A stretch of 64,000 nt of DNA from an uncultured SAR86 cluster bacterium (GCA_938048695.1 CALIUO010000007.1:111556-175555); one strand, 5' to 3'; positions 11,589 to 22,832 are shown, counted from the stretch's first letter. Made by a program: numbers and translations. The notes: generated from the letters alone by a model not told the origin.

Positions 11589-11975
11589 TTAAAAAACAAC
11601 AGTTAAAAAGTAAATTGCCATTACAAAAGTAGCACCAAAAACTAACCAAGATAGAAGTCTTCCGGATTCAAGGGTTTCTCCAATACCAAAAGCATCGCTC
11701 AATAGTTTTTTAAATCCTGCTAGTAAATGATAGCTAAATCCAACCAATATTAAATAGGTCATAGTCTTAAGAAGGAATGAGCTTTGAAGTAAATTTGTAA
11801 GCACAACAAAACTCTCTTCAGATTTTAGTGAGACACTAAATAACCAGACTACTAATGGGAAACTAAAAAAAATAGCGAGGCCCGATATTCTATGCAGAAT
11901 AGAGGAAAGTCCTATGATAGGCAGGCTAATTGTTAGTAAATTTAGATTTACTGGTCGGTTGTCTTTTTCAATCAC
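11589..11975 (-). CDS. sdhC: Succinate dehydrogenase cytochrome b556 subunit
   Basis: RPVNLNLLTISLPIIGLSSILHRISG (SdhC N-terminal signature) and YHLLAGFKKLLSD. Confidence 0.92.
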   Translation of the reverse strand: MIEKDNRPVNLNLLTISLPIIGLSSILHRISGLAIFFSFPLVVWLFSVSLKSEESFVVLTNLLQSSFLLKTMTYLILVGFSYHLLAGFKKLLSDAFGIGETLESGRLLSWLVFGATFVMAIYFLTVVF

Positions 11976-12059
11976 TTATCAATTCAAGAATTTGCTTTTT
12001 GGGCGATTAAAAGCATGCTCATTATAGTTATTTGGAAGGCCAAATACCACCTACTTTTT

Positions 12060-13295
12060 TTAATTTAGACCTTCTAATTTCTTAATAAGAATGATAAGAA
12101 GCAAGAAAAGTGGAAGAATAAATATAAAGGGTAAGTTCATTGAATTGCTATAAAGAAAACCACTGAGTAAAGGCCCAAGAGCAAAACCTATACCTGGAGC
12201 TACCATCGCTAAACCGACTGCAGCACCTTGATTGTCTTTGTCTGCATTTAAAGAGGCAGCGGAAGTATAACCAGGAGAAGCTAAACCCATACCTAATCCC
12301 ATAGCCGCCATGCCGAGATACAAGAAAAAGAAGTTTGGAGAAAAGATAATTAACAAACAACTTAATATAAAGAGAGGAATGGAGAACTTAATTAAGTTTA
12401 AGGGATTACCTTTATATCTTTGCACGATAGTTAGTTGAGAAATTATTGCCATAAAGGCCATTGTGCCGAGAAGAAGAGCAGTGTTCTTCGCCGTTTCATC
12501 TAGATCATAATCAAATCTATCTTGTAAATAAAAAGCCGTAACTGATTGGACGATAGCAAAAGCAGTAAATATAGTGATTCCTATAGATAAAAGAAGTTTG
12601 AGATTATTATCAAACACAAGATCTGAACTTTTAATTTCTGTTTCAGAGCCAAAATCATTATTAGGTAAGAATATGTAAACAAAAATAGCTGCTATTGCCA
12701 TCACAATAGACATAACGATTAGGGGAGTTAAAAGTCCAAATTGAGGTATTTGTATATCAAAGATATTTAATCCGACAAGGGAGCCCACTAAAACGGGGCC
12801 CAATATCGTTCCTATGTTATTAGCCGCACCAAATTTTCCCATTCCGGCAGATCTATCTTCTTCAGATGTTACATCGGCGACATATGCACCCGAAGCAGGC
12901 CTAGACGCTGCACCTATGGCCGAATTAACAATCCTTGCGCCGAGAAGAATCATCAATAATGAAAAACCACTAACAGCTCCTATTAAACCTAAGGATGCGG
13001 AATAGAGAAAAATGATATTTGAAAATACATAACCTGAGAGCCCTATAAGAAGTACTGCCTTCCTTCCTATTCTGTCACTTAACTTTCCCCAAAAAGGGGT
13101 AAAAATAATAAACATAGCTGCAGAGATGGAAACCAAAGTATTGATTTCAATTTCTGTAAATTGAAATTCTCTTCCAATGATAGGCATTGTTTGCCAGTAG
13201 ACTGACTGCCCCATGCTGACAAATAAAATTACCAACATTAGGCTTGAAAGAATTTTAGAATTACTTACGGCCGCTTCCTTGCTATTAGCTTCCAT
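12060..13295 (-). CDS. MFS transporter
   Basis: 411 aa, 12-TM pattern; motif A-like FWGKLSDRIGRKAVLLIG. Confidence 0.88.
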   Translation of the reverse strand: MEANSKEAAVSNSKILSSLMLVILFVSMGQSVYWQTMPIIGREFQFTEIEINTLVSISAAMFIIFTPFWGKLSDRIGRKAVLLIGLSGYVFSNIIFLYSASLGLIGAVSGFSLLMILLGARIVNSAIGAASRPASGAYVADVTSEEDRSAGMGKFGAANNIGTILGPVLVGSLVGLNIFDIQIPQFGLLTPLIVMSIVMAIAAIFVYIFLPNNDFGSETEIKSSDLVFDNNLKLLLSIGITIFTAFAIVQSVTAFYLQDRFDYDLDETAKNTALLLGTMAFMAIISQLTIVQRYKGNPLNLIKFSIPLFILSCLLIIFSPNFFFLYLGMAAMGLGMGLASPGYTSAASLNADKDNQGAAVGLAMVAPGIGFALGPLLSGFLYSNSMNLPFIFILPLFLLLIILIKKLEGLN

Positions 13296-15424
13296 TAATC
13301 AGAATCCACTCTCAATAGAAAAGCATATTCCATTGCCACCTCTTTCAGACTTTGAAATCTACCACTATTTCCACTATGTCCTGCACTCATATTAACTTTC
13401 ATCAAAATAGGATTTTCACCTTTGTTGAAATCACGCAGTTTTGAAACATATTTAGCAGGCTCATAATATTGCACTTGTGAATCCCAGAGACCAGCAGTGA
13501 CCAAGATGCTTGGATATTCATTTTCTTCAATATTGTCATAAGGAGAATATTTCATCATGTATTCAAATTCTTTTTTGTTCTCCGGATTGCCCCATTCATC
13601 ATATTCTCCGGTAGTAAGGGGTATGCTTGGATCTGACATAGTAGTAATGACATCTACAAACGGTACATTTGAGATAATGCCCTTGTATAGCTTTGGCTCC
13701 ATGTTCACAATTGCTCCCATTAAAAGTCCTCCAGCACTTCCTCCTCCTGCAAAAACTCGCTCATTAGAACCATATCCTTGAGCAAGCAGGCCTTTCGTAA
13801 CGTCAATAAAATCATAAAAGGTATTCAGCTTTTTAAACATCTTTCCGTCTTCGTACCATGATCTTCCAAGCTCTTGACCCCCTCTTATGTGAGCAATTGC
13901 AAAAATAAATCCCCTGTCCAACAAAGAGAGTCTTGAGGAACTAAAGCCCGCGTCGATAGAATTCCCATAAGAACCATAACCGTACACAAATAAAGGATTT
14001 TCTCCTTTGTTGAATAAAGTTCTTTTATAAACTAATGAAACTGGGACTTTGGTACCGTCTCTTCCTTCGATCAATTTTCTTTCCACTTTATAGTCACTGC
14101 TGGAGAAGCTTCCTTTTATCTCAGCTTCTTTCAGTAGCCTTTTCCTTCCGGATGAAAGTTTTACCGAAAATAAACTATCAGGAGTTCTCATGCTCGAATA
14201 ACCAAAGTAGAATCTATCTGTATTGTATTCAGGATTTGCAGCCAAATAAGCTGTGTAACTAGGATCATTAAAGTTTATAGGTTTTGAGGAATTGGAATTT
14301 TTATCTATTATTTTCAATTGCCTAAGTCCGTTCTGTCTTTCCATAACTACTAGGTGATCTGGAAAAGGAATCACGGCCTGTAACAAAACATCATCCCTGT
14401 GAGGTATTAATTCTTTCCATCCATTCTTATCTTGAGAATTTTCTAGGCTTGTTTCGAGTAACCTAAAATTGATGGCATCCCAATTAGATTCCACAATGAA
14501 ACGATCATCGGCTGGATCATGATCGACGGAATAGAGATGATCCTTTTCTCTCTGAAGAAAGGTTCTAGGTTGATTTAAAGGTTCATTTGCTTTCAGTAGT
14601 CTGACTTCCGAACTGGTTGTAGAGGAAATGTTAATTTCTATGTAATCCATAGACCGTGTATTACCTACAGATGTATAAAACGTAGAATCTTTTTCTTCAT
14701 AAACTACATCATCTTGATCTTGCGACGTTCCGATTTCATGCCTCATGACTTTATAAGGAAGTAAGGTTTCTTCATCCTTCAAAACATAAAATAAAAAATT
14801 ACCATCAGCAGACCAGCCCATAGATCCTGATGTATTTAAAATGGAATACTCTGATGAAGTATTATTTGATATATATTTAAATTTAATAGTGTATTGCCTT
14901 CTGCCATTTGTATCTTCTGCATAAGCCATGAGATTTTCATTAGGTGAAATACTCCAATTTGCAAGTTGGTAGAAGTCCTCTTCTTTAGCGAGTTCATTAA
15001 CATCAATTAAGATAATTTCTTCCGAATTTTTGTCTTTTCTTCGAATGTATATTGGATGTTCATTGTCAGGTTCGTATCTACGAAAATATTCATAGCTTTT
15101 CAGTCGGATTGGAACAGAGTCTTCTTTCTTAGGTATACGGTCTGTTATTTCTTCAAACAGCTCATCTCTATTATCTTGACCGTCAAGAAACCAGGTCTCT
15201 AAATATTCATTTTCTGAATTAAGATGATTGATAACTTCAGGATTTTCCCTAGAATCGTCACGCATCCAATAGTAGTTATCGACACGCTTAACCCCATGGG
15301 CTTCAAAATTTACTGGAACTTTTTTAGGTGTAGGTTTCAAGTTTTTATAAGATTCTTTTAATGTATGACTGGAGTGTTCAAAAGGAAGATAGAGTAACAG
15401 AAAAGATAGTAGATATTTAATCAT
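13295..15424 (-). CDS. ptrB: S9A prolyl oligopeptidase family peptidase (oligopeptidase B-like)
   Basis: GGGSAGGLLMGAIVNMEPKLYKGIISNVPFVDVITTM; YGSYGNSIDAGFSSSRLSLLDRGFIFAIAHIRGGQELG. Confidence 0.9.
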   Translation of the reverse strand: MIKYLLSFLLLYLPFEHSSHTLKESYKNLKPTPKKVPVNFEAHGVKRVDNYYWMRDDSRENPEVINHLNSENEYLETWFLDGQDNRDELFEEITDRIPKKEDSVPIRLKSYEYFRRYEPDNEHPIYIRRKDKNSEEIILIDVNELAKEEDFYQLANWSISPNENLMAYAEDTNGRRQYTIKFKYISNNTSSEYSILNTSGSMGWSADGNFLFYVLKDEETLLPYKVMRHEIGTSQDQDDVVYEEKDSTFYTSVGNTRSMDYIEINISSTTSSEVRLLKANEPLNQPRTFLQREKDHLYSVDHDPADDRFIVESNWDAINFRLLETSLENSQDKNGWKELIPHRDDVLLQAVIPFPDHLVVMERQNGLRQLKIIDKNSNSSKPINFNDPSYTAYLAANPEYNTDRFYFGYSSMRTPDSLFSVKLSSGRKRLLKEAEIKGSFSSSDYKVERKLIEGRDGTKVPVSLVYKRTLFNKGENPLFVYGYGSYGNSIDAGFSSSRLSLLDRGFIFAIAHIRGGQELGRSWYEDGKMFKKLNTFYDFIDVTKGLLAQGYGSNERVFAGGGSAGGLLMGAIVNMEPKLYKGIISNVPFVDVITTMSDPSIPLTTGEYDEWGNPENKKEFEYMMKYSPYDNIEENEYPSILVTAGLWDSQVQYYEPAKYVSKLRDFNKGENPILMKVNMSAGHSGNSGRFQSLKEVAMEYAFLLRVDSD

Positions 15425-15428
15425 AGTG

Positions 15429-16808
15429 CTATTTTTTTCTTCTTTTAATCATTCTTTTTCTCTTTTTTTTCTGCCTTTCATTCAGAAGGTTGGGTTTGCT
15501 TTTATAAGGATTAGATTGCTCTTTATAAGTTATCTCAAGAGGGGTTGATCCTAAATTCAATTCTCTTCTAAAGAAATTTTCTAAATATCTGGTATAGCTA
15601 TCTTGCAACTGTTTTAGGTTGTTCCCATGTATGACAATTCTAGGGGGATTTTTACCTCCCGAATGTGCATATCTCAGCTTAGGTCTAAATCTACCAGACA
15701 TGGCAGGTTGTTGATTGAAAATAGCTGTCTTTAATATTTTGTTGATTATTGAGGTATCTAAATCCCGTAATGAGTTTTGATATATCTTTTCAGCAATACC
15801 TAGGAGCTTCTTTAACCCTTTTTTTTCTAAAGCGGAAATATAGTGTAGCTTGATATAGCTGGCAAATTTCAGTTTGCGATTGATCTTATTCTCCAGACCT
15901 TCCCTTTCGGATTTATCAAGAAGATCAATTTTATTTGCAACTACGAGAACAGGTCTTCCTATTGCTAAAGTTAATCCTAGAAGATGAATATCTTGATCAA
16001 CAATATTTTCAGATCCATCCAGAAGTAAAATAACCAAATCACCTCTTTTGATTGATTCTACAGACTTAGAAACAGAAAATTTCTCTGTTTCTTCCTTGAT
16101 TGAACGTTTTCTTCGCATTCCTGCCGTATCAATCAGAGTTAATTTCTTGTTTTTAAAATTCAGCGGCACATCTATGGAATCTCTTGTAGTGCCTGATTCA
16201 GATGATACGACTAATCTATCCTCTCCTATGAGAGCATTTACAAGTGTAGATTTTCCTGCATTGGGTCTACCAATTATCGATATCTTCATTGAGTCACTCT
16301 CATAGAGTGAGTCCTCAATAGATTCTGATTCATCAGATTCTGTTAGAAGTTCTCTCAACTCCGAAAAGCCTTTATTGTGTGAAGCAGAGAGGAATATTGT
16401 TTTTTTAAAGCCTAAATTAATGAACTCGGTTGAAGACTCTTCAAGCTTGAGATTGTCTGCTTTGTTTATCAACAGAGTGATATTTTTATTATGCTTCCTA
16501 AGTGATTGAGCTATCTCTTTATCAGTAGGCAAAAGACCATCAATTGCATCAACTACGAATAGCAAAGAGTCTGCTTCATCAATTGCCAGATCAGTTTGTT
16601 CTTTGATTGCATGAGACATATCATCAGACTCTTCATTCAAGCCTCCCGTATCTATTAAAGTAATATGGCTATCTTTAAGATTTCCATATTTTCTGTCTCT
16701 AGTTAAACCGGAGTAATCGGCAACAATTGCTGACCTAGAGGCAGTTAATATATTGAAGATGGTTGATTTTCCTACGTTAGGACGACCAACAATTGCTACA
16801 ACTGACAT
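15429..16808 (-). CDS. der: Ribosome biogenesis GTPase Der
   Basis: Two GTPase domains: GRPNVGKSTIFN and GRPNAGKSTLVN. Confidence 0.96.
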   Translation of the reverse strand: MSVVAIVGRPNVGKSTIFNILTASRSAIVADYSGLTRDRKYGNLKDSHITLIDTGGLNEESDDMSHAIKEQTDLAIDEADSLLFVVDAIDGLLPTDKEIAQSLRKHNKNITLLINKADNLKLEESSTEFINLGFKKTIFLSASHNKGFSELRELLTESDESESIEDSLYESDSMKISIIGRPNAGKSTLVNALIGEDRLVVSSESGTTRDSIDVPLNFKNKKLTLIDTAGMRRKRSIKEETEKFSVSKSVESIKRGDLVILLLDGSENIVDQDIHLLGLTLAIGRPVLVVANKIDLLDKSEREGLENKINRKLKFASYIKLHYISALEKKGLKKLLGIAEKIYQNSLRDLDTSIINKILKTAIFNQQPAMSGRFRPKLRYAHSGGKNPPRIVIHGNNLKQLQDSYTRYLENFFRRELNLGSTPLEITYKEQSNPYKSKPNLLNERQKKKRKRMIKRRKK

Positions 16809-16832
16809 GACTAACTAAGCTAAATAAAAACT

Positions 16833-18005
16833 TCACTTAACAGAAAACTTTTGGACTCTGCCAGCTGTGTCAGCTACTAAAAGATAATTACCTTTTGAAA
16901 TAATCTCAGTAATTGCATTTCTTGAGACCTTCTCTCTTCCTTCAAAATTTCCTGACTTAGCATTCAAAAGATGAACATATCCTTCTGCGTCTCCAACGAC
17001 TACTAGATTACTTATAGATGCGGGAGAGGTAAGCTTTCTTAGCTTAAGATCATCTTGTTCCCAAATTATTGCTCCCGTAGCTGTACCGAAAGCTTTCACA
17101 ATATCCTTGCTATCGACCGCAATAACTCTGTTACCGTTCGAAGTAAGATCTTTGACTGTTGAAATCTCCTCTTGCCATGACGGTCGACCATCTCTTAAGT
17201 TTATGGCTGTGATACTTCCTTGATATGAAGCAGCAATTAGAGTGTTATCCACTATTATAGGTTTTCCATCTATATCTATTATTCTCTCTAGTTCGGATTT
17301 TCCTTCGTTAACAGCAACCGGTAGTTCAAGTCTTATTGCACCTGAGTCAGGATATATCATAGCTACTTTACCGCTTGCGAAGCCTGTAAATACAAAACCT
17401 TGATTTACAAAAGGACGAGAAGTTCCTCTTAAAGTTAAGCTGGGTAAAACCGTTTGATGAAACCAGTCTCTTTTTCCTGTCTTCAATTCATAACCAGCAA
17501 CTCTTCCGTCTATGGTTTGAATAATTAAATGGCTACCTGAGTTTGCAGGTGGAGAAAGGCTTTCACTTGATGTTGAAGATCGCCAAATTTCTTTACCGTC
17601 TGCATGATCCAATGCAACTATACTGCCATCGAGAGTGCCGTAGCTAATAGTTTTAAAATTTACATCCAAGCCGGTTGAAACTATGTCCTGAGTGTTTTTT
17701 GACCACTGCAAATTACCTGTATCAAGGTCTACGGCCGAAATATATCCTAAAGAATTAATATAAAAAACAGTACCATCATAGACAGCAGGAATGAGCCGAC
17801 CATAAGAAATATCATTTCCATTGGACACAGACCATTCTCTATCTAATTCTCTATTATCGGAAATGGCATAAAGCTCAGTTGGACCTTCCTCTTCCTCATC
17901 TCCATCCCAAAATTTTAACCAGCCCAGAGAGGAGCAGCTCGACAGACTAAATATCGAAAAGAGTATAAAAACCTTTTGAAATCTATTCAATCTCTTCACC
18001 CTCAA
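16833..18005 (-). CDS. bamB: Outer membrane assembly lipoprotein BamB
   Basis: Lipobox LSSCSS, PQQ-type beta-propeller repeats, synteny with der/yfgM/hisS. Confidence 0.92.
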   Translation of the reverse strand: MRVKRLNRFQKVFILFSIFSLSSCSSLGWLKFWDGDEEEEGPTELYAISDNRELDREWSVSNGNDISYGRLIPAVYDGTVFYINSLGYISAVDLDTGNLQWSKNTQDIVSTGLDVNFKTISYGTLDGSIVALDHADGKEIWRSSTSSESLSPPANSGSHLIIQTIDGRVAGYELKTGKRDWFHQTVLPSLTLRGTSRPFVNQGFVFTGFASGKVAMIYPDSGAIRLELPVAVNEGKSELERIIDIDGKPIIVDNTLIAASYQGSITAINLRDGRPSWQEEISTVKDLTSNGNRVIAVDSKDIVKAFGTATGAIIWEQDDLKLRKLTSPASISNLVVVGDAEGYVHLLNAKSGNFEGREKVSRNAITEIISKGNYLLVADTAGRVQKFSVK

Positions 18006-18612
18006 GGTCAGAAATTTTCATATTTATTAAGGCCATAGATGATTGGTTAGTGCTATTTTGTAAGGCAAGCATGTAACTGGCCCTGGCTTTATTAAATTGC
18101 CCAAGTGCATTTTCTGCATCTGCTTTTTGTTCCAGCATTGTAGAGGTTAATTGATCAGTGCTCTCAAAAAGAGAGAGGACCTCATTAAAGTCTTGATTAT
18201 CTAAATAGATTTTGGCCAGTCTTATCTTGGCTGCTGCTTGCAATGGGTTAAATTCCTCCGCATTAGCATTGTTATTAATTACAGTTTTCAATAATTCAAT
18301 CGCTTTAGAAGAGTCGTTATTTTGGAAATTTCTTTTGGCTTCATTTAGCCTCACGAAATCTGCATAAACACTATCGGAATAAGTATCAATTATCCTTTTT
18401 CCGGCATCTTGGTCATCCGTCTCAAGATAAGATTGGTATAAAGATGCTGTTTCGAAGTCTTCTTCTTGAGAAGAGGAAGTTATGTAATCACTACCCACTA
18501 TTGACAAGACAATTGCTACAAAAGCAAAAATTATCAGATACTTAAATCGCTGCCAAAAACTTAAAAGTATTTCTTGTTGTTCCTCTTGAGAGGCCGAGAA
18601 AAAATTTGCCAT
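17983..18612 (-). CDS. yfgM: YfgM-like TPR protein
   Basis: N-terminal TM helix, TPR-like region, position between hisS and bamB. Confidence 0.85.
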   Translation of the reverse strand: MANFFSASQEEQQEILLSFWQRFKYLIIFAFVAIVLSIVGSDYITSSSQEEDFETASLYQSYLETDDQDAGKRIIDTYSDSVYADFVRLNEAKRNFQNNDSSKAIELLKTVINNNANAEEFNPLQAAAKIRLAKIYLDNQDFNEVLSLFESTDQLTSTMLEQKADAENALGQFNKARASYMLALQNSTNQSSMALINMKISDLEGEEIE

Positions 18613-18618
18613 AATTAT

Positions 18619-19878
18619 TTATATTTCTAGTTTGTTTATCAATTCGTCAAAAGTAAGACTTTCCTGATTTGATTTAGTTCTCAAATCTTTAAAAGATATC
18701 TTTTTACTGTCCAACTCTTCTTCACCCAAAATCAAAGCTATTTTAGCACCAGATTTATCAGCCTTTTTAAATTGAGAGCTGGCACTCTCGAGACCTAAAT
18801 TTGTTTTTATACGTAGAGATGGGAATTTGTTTTTAAGCTTTTCAGAGTACATTATAGCTTCTTCAGCTGAGCTTTGAGAAAAGCATATGAAATAAATATC
18901 TAAGTTACTTTCTATATTGATCTTGTCTCGATCTTTTAAGAGCAAAATCAATCTCTCCAAACCTATTGAAAAACCGATGGCGGGACAAGATTTACCTCCA
19001 AGCTCTTGAACAAGATTATCGTATCTTCCACCTCCCAGGATTGTATCCTGAGAGCCTAATAAATCAGTTTTCCACTCGAATACTGTTTGATTGTAGTAAT
19101 CTAAACCTCTTACTAATTTTGGGTTAACTTCATACTCAATTCCATGTGTTTCAAGTATTTCAAGAAACTTCATATTAAATTTCTTTGAATCTTCATTTAT
19201 GAAGTCTTCTATCGAGGGAGCCTTATCAAGCAAATCTTGAACAGTTTTTGATTTAGAATCTAAGATCCTGAGAGGATTTTCTATTAATTTCCTTTGAGTA
19301 TCTTCATCTAATTCGTCTTTTTGATTTTTTAGAAATTTCACTAAAGCCTCTGAATAAGAAGTTCTTGTCTGTTCATCTCCAAGGTTATTTATTTCAAGTT
19401 TTACATTTTCTAAGAGCCCAAGTTCCTTCCAAATTCTTGCAGAAATTAAAATTAATTCAGCATCTATTTCAGGCGAATCAATTCCAAAAACTTCTGCGCT
19501 GAATTGATGAAATTGCCTAGACCTGCCTTTTTGAGGACGTTCATACCTAAACATAGGTCCGGAATACCAAAGTCTTGGTTTATCTGTCCTTACTAGATCA
19601 TTATCTATAGCAGCTCTTACACATCCAGCCGTTCCTTCAGGTCTTAAAGAAATGCTTTCACCTCCTTTATCTTGAAATGTATACATTTCCTTTGTAACTA
19701 TATCTGCAGCCTCGTTTGACCTTATGTATAGATCAGTTTTTTCTACAATTGGAAATCTTATTTCTTCATAACCATAAGATTCGACAACAGTTCTTAAAAC
19801 TCTCTCGACATAAGACCACTCTCTAGATTGTTGTGGGTCGATATCGTTCATGCCCCTTAAAGTTTGTATTTTAGACAT
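18619..19878 (-). CDS. hisS: Histidyl-tRNA synthetase
   Basis: IQTLRGMNDIDPQQSREW; LRPEGTAGCVRA; LVRGLDYYNQTVFEW. Confidence 0.96.
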   Translation of the reverse strand: MSKIQTLRGMNDIDPQQSREWSYVERVLRTVVESYGYEEIRFPIVEKTDLYIRSNEAADIVTKEMYTFQDKGGESISLRPEGTAGCVRAAIDNDLVRTDKPRLWYSGPMFRYERPQKGRSRQFHQFSAEVFGIDSPEIDAELILISARIWKELGLLENVKLEINNLGDEQTRTSYSEALVKFLKNQKDELDEDTQRKLIENPLRILDSKSKTVQDLLDKAPSIEDFINEDSKKFNMKFLEILETHGIEYEVNPKLVRGLDYYNQTVFEWKTDLLGSQDTILGGGRYDNLVQELGGKSCPAIGFSIGLERLILLLKDRDKINIESNLDIYFICFSQSSAEEAIMYSEKLKNKFPSLRIKTNLGLESASSQFKKADKSGAKIALILGEEELDSKKISFKDLRTKSNQESLTFDELINKLEI

Positions 19879-21002
19879 TAGTTTTTGGCTATTAAATTTT
19901 CTTGGTCTTTAGCTTTTTCTTTTACCTTTTCTCTAATCAGTTTCTCAAGATGATCTGCTAACTCTTCGCTCTCAATCTTATGATCAGGTTTACCATCTAG
20001 ATATATGAGATTTTTTGGAGATCCACCAGTAACTCCTATATGGGTATGTTTGGATTCTCCAGGTCCATTAACGTAGCAACCAATTACTGCGACATCTATG
20101 TTTTCTTTAATGTCCTCCAGCCTTGATTCTAACTGGTTCATAGTTCCGATGACATCAAAGTTCATGCGTGAACAGCTAGGACATGCAATAAAATTAATAC
20201 CTCTGGAGCGAATCTTAAGGCTCCTAAGTATGTCCCAGCCAACTTTGACCTCATCGACTGGATCTGAAGCTAGCGAGATTCTTAATGTATCTCCGATACC
20301 GTCCATTAACAACGACCCAAGTCCCATAGCCGACTTTACAGTTCCAGATCTAAATCCACCCGCTTCAGTGATTCCAAGATGCAGAGGCTGATCTATAAGT
20401 TCTGAAATCTTTTTATAGCTTTCTACGGTTAACTGCACATCAGAGGCTTTAATGCTTAATTTAAAATCTTCAAAGTTGAGTCTTTTAAGTATATTTATAT
20501 GGTTTAAAGCAGACTCAACAAGCGCATCTGCATTAGGCTCTCCATATTTAATTTGCAATTTTCTTTCTAAAGACCCTGCATTTATTCCAACTCTAATTGG
20601 AGTACTTGTGTCTTTGGCTGCAGAGATGACTTCTCGTATTTTTTCTTCTTTTCCTATATTGCCCGGATTTATTCTTATACAGTCCGCACCCCCTTTAATT
20701 GCCTCCAAGGCCATCGTGTAATCGAAGTGAATATCAGCAACTAGAGGAACCGGCGATCTTGCTTTTATTAGCTTAAAAGAATCAGCTGCCTCTTGATCAG
20801 GAACTGAAACCCTTACGATATCTGCACCTGCTTCTGAGAGTTGTTTGATTTGATTAATAGTTGATTCAGAATCAGAAGTTAGAGTATTAGTCATGCTTTG
20901 AATAGAAATAGGAGAATCTCCCCCAACTGGCACATCACCAATGAGTATTTTTCTTGTCTTTTTTCTAATTATTTGGTGTTCTGAATTCACTACAATCCCC
21001 AT
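19878..21002 (-). CDS. ispG: 4-hydroxy-3-methylbut-2-en-1-yl diphosphate synthase
   Basis: [45 protein letters not shown]. Confidence 0.96.
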   Translation of the reverse strand: MGIVVNSEHQIIRKKTRKILIGDVPVGGDSPISIQSMTNTLTSDSESTINQIKQLSEAGADIVRVSVPDQEAADSFKLIKARSPVPLVADIHFDYTMALEAIKGGADCIRINPGNIGKEEKIREVISAAKDTSTPIRVGINAGSLERKLQIKYGEPNADALVESALNHINILKRLNFEDFKLSIKASDVQLTVESYKKISELIDQPLHLGITEAGGFRSGTVKSAMGLGSLLMDGIGDTLRISLASDPVDEVKVGWDILRSLKIRSRGINFIACPSCSRMNFDVIGTMNQLESRLEDIKENIDVAVIGCYVNGPGESKHTHIGVTGGSPKNLIYLDGKPDHKIESEELADHLEKLIREKVKEKAKDQENLIAKN

Positions 21003-21828
21003 CAGGTAAGACGATACAACTCACATTATTTTTATTGGCATAATCTTCGAGACTTATCATTTTATCATTAAATGAAATTTCAATATTTTTAAAATTTCCT
21101 GCGATAATTTTTAGCCTTTTTTCATTAAAAATATGCTCTTCTCCTGACTTAGACAATACGTAGAGAAGTCTTTCATCTTCTGTGAAAACTTCTAACCAAC
21201 AATCATCATAAACTTTTATGGAAGTAATATTCTCTTCTGGAGCTAAAGAAAAATCTTTTTCAACTATCACTGAAGAAGCTTTTTCAGATAATTGCATGTC
21301 TACCTCTTTCGCAACGACTACTTTTTCTATGTCTGGATTGATAATTTGGTTTTGGGAATAATTTTGCTCAGTTAGTTGTTCATGGCTTTCTTCATGAACT
21401 AAATCTTGATCAATTTCTACAGCCTTTTTGTTTGATTTTTTTCCATCTTCATAAATAAAAATAAAATAAATAAAGGCTGAAATGAGAATGAAGAAAAGTC
21501 CTGCAAGATACTTATTTGCATTGGTATATCGTTCTTTGTTTATTGGATCTAGATATCCAATTTGAGACTTAATAACATTGTTTCTCTCAGACAAGTAATT
21601 TTCTATGATTTCGTCGGGATTCAAATCCAATTTCTTGGCATAAGCTCTTAGAAAGCCTTTTACATAGGCTTCTCCACCGGGAATTAGGTCAAATTTATTT
21701 TCTTCAAGAGCGATTAAATAAGACTCATCTATATTTAACTCAGATGAAAGCTTTTTGTAGCGTAGTCTTTTTTTCTTTCTTGCTGTAGATAAGGTCTTTC
21801 CTACAGAAGTTTCATTAAGATCAGACAC
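20965..21828 (-). CDS. rodZ: RodZ-like protein (HTH + TM + DUF4115)
   Basis: N-terminal HTH ([58 protein letters not shown]), single TM, C-terminal beta domain, upstream of ispG. Confidence 0.87.
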   Translation of the reverse strand: MSDLNETSVGKTLSTARKKKRLRYKKLSSELNIDESYLIALEENKFDLIPGGEAYVKGFLRAYAKKLDLNPDEIIENYLSERNNVIKSQIGYLDPINKERYTNANKYLAGLFFILISAFIYFIFIYEDGKKSNKKAVEIDQDLVHEESHEQLTEQNYSQNQIINPDIEKVVVAKEVDMQLSEKASSVIVEKDFSLAPEENITSIKVYDDCWLEVFTEDERLLYVLSKSGEEHIFNEKRLKIIAGNFKNIEISFNDKMISLEDYANKNNVSCIVLPDGDCSEFRTPNN

Positions 21829-21841
21829 GACTATATTTCAT

Positions 21842-22246
21842 TTAGCCGAAGAAATAGTTTATTTCTCTTTCCGCAGATTCAGGAGAATCAGAACCATGTA
21901 CTGCATTTGCATCAATTGAGTCAGCAAAATCAGCTCTTAAGGTTCCAGGTGCCGCCTCTTGAGGGTTAGTACTTCCCATAACTTCTCTATACTTAAGGAT
22001 TGCATTTTCTCCTTCAAGAATTTGGACTTGAATTGGTCCAGAAGTCATAAACTTAACTAAATCTTCAAAAAATGGCTTGCCTTTATGTTCTGCATAGAAG
22101 CCTTCAGCTTTTTGTTGATCTAAATGAAGACTTTGTTTATCAATGATTGATAGGCCAGAATCTTCTAGTCTTTTACAAATTTCATCTACATGCCCTTTAG
22201 CAACCGCATCTGGTTTAATTATTGAAAGAGTCTGTTCTAAAGCCAT
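21842..22246 (-). CDS. ndk: Nucleoside diphosphate kinase
   Basis: [38 protein letters not shown]. Confidence 0.97.
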   Translation of the reverse strand: MALEQTLSIIKPDAVAKGHVDEICKRLEDSGLSIIDKQSLHLDQQKAEGFYAEHKGKPFFEDLVKFMTSGPIQVQILEGENAILKYREVMGSTNPQEAAPGTLRADFADSIDANAVHGSDSPESAEREINYFFG

Positions 22247-22299
22247 ATTATTCCCCTTAAATTAAAAAAAACGCATTATACTTATAGATTGGATAATAG

Positions 22300-22497
22300 C
22301 TATTCTAGCTCTTCAATCCAAAGCATCTGTATAGCCTCCAAAATCTTTTCATTAGACTTTTCGTGACTGTCCTCAAAACCTTCAAGGTCCGTTACTAATT
22401 TTTTTAAATCCGTGAAAAGTATATAGGTTGGATCTATATCAGGATGTTTCTCTGCCAATTCTATAGCTATGTCATTTACATCTATCCAAAGCATCAA
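22300..22497 (-). CDS. iscX: Fe-S cluster assembly protein IscX
   Basis: 65 aa acidic; MLWIDVNDIAIELAEKHPDIDPTYILFTDL. Confidence 0.93.
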   Translation of the reverse strand: MMLWIDVNDIAIELAEKHPDIDPTYILFTDLKKLVTDLEGFEDSHEKSNEKILEAIQMLWIEELE

Positions 22498-22832
22498 TGA
22501 TTCTCCGAAACCATGTTTATAGTATATTTTGGAAGTTCAACTTCCAAATCTAAATCAGATATTTCAACTTGGCAGCTCAATCTAGATTCCGTTTCAAGAC
22601 CCCAAGCTTTATCTAACATATCTTCCTCTTCATCAGAGGCTTCTGATAAGCTTTCGAAACCGTTTCTAACAATCACATGGCAAGTTGTGCAAGCGCATGA
22701 AAGTTCGCATGCATGTTCAATCTTGATTTGGTTATCTAAGAGTGCTTCAGCTAGAATCTGGCCTGGTTTAGCTTCAATTTCTGCTCCATCAGGGCATAAC
22801 TCTTCATGAGGGAAGACTTTTATTTTTGTCAT
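22494..22832 (-). CDS. fdx: ISC-type 2Fe-2S ferredoxin
   Basis: CELSCACTTCHVIV with distal C; position in isc cluster. Confidence 0.94.
   Translation of the reverse strand: MTKIKVFPHEELCPDGAEIEAKPGQILAEALLDNQIKIEHACELSCACTTCHVIVRNGFESLSEASDEEEDMLDKAWGLETESRLSCQVEISDLDLEVELPKYTINMVSENH

Noticed and set aside
20098-20721. Plus-strand ORFs of 97 and 89 aa
   Set aside because: Antisense to conserved ispG; no recognisable domain.
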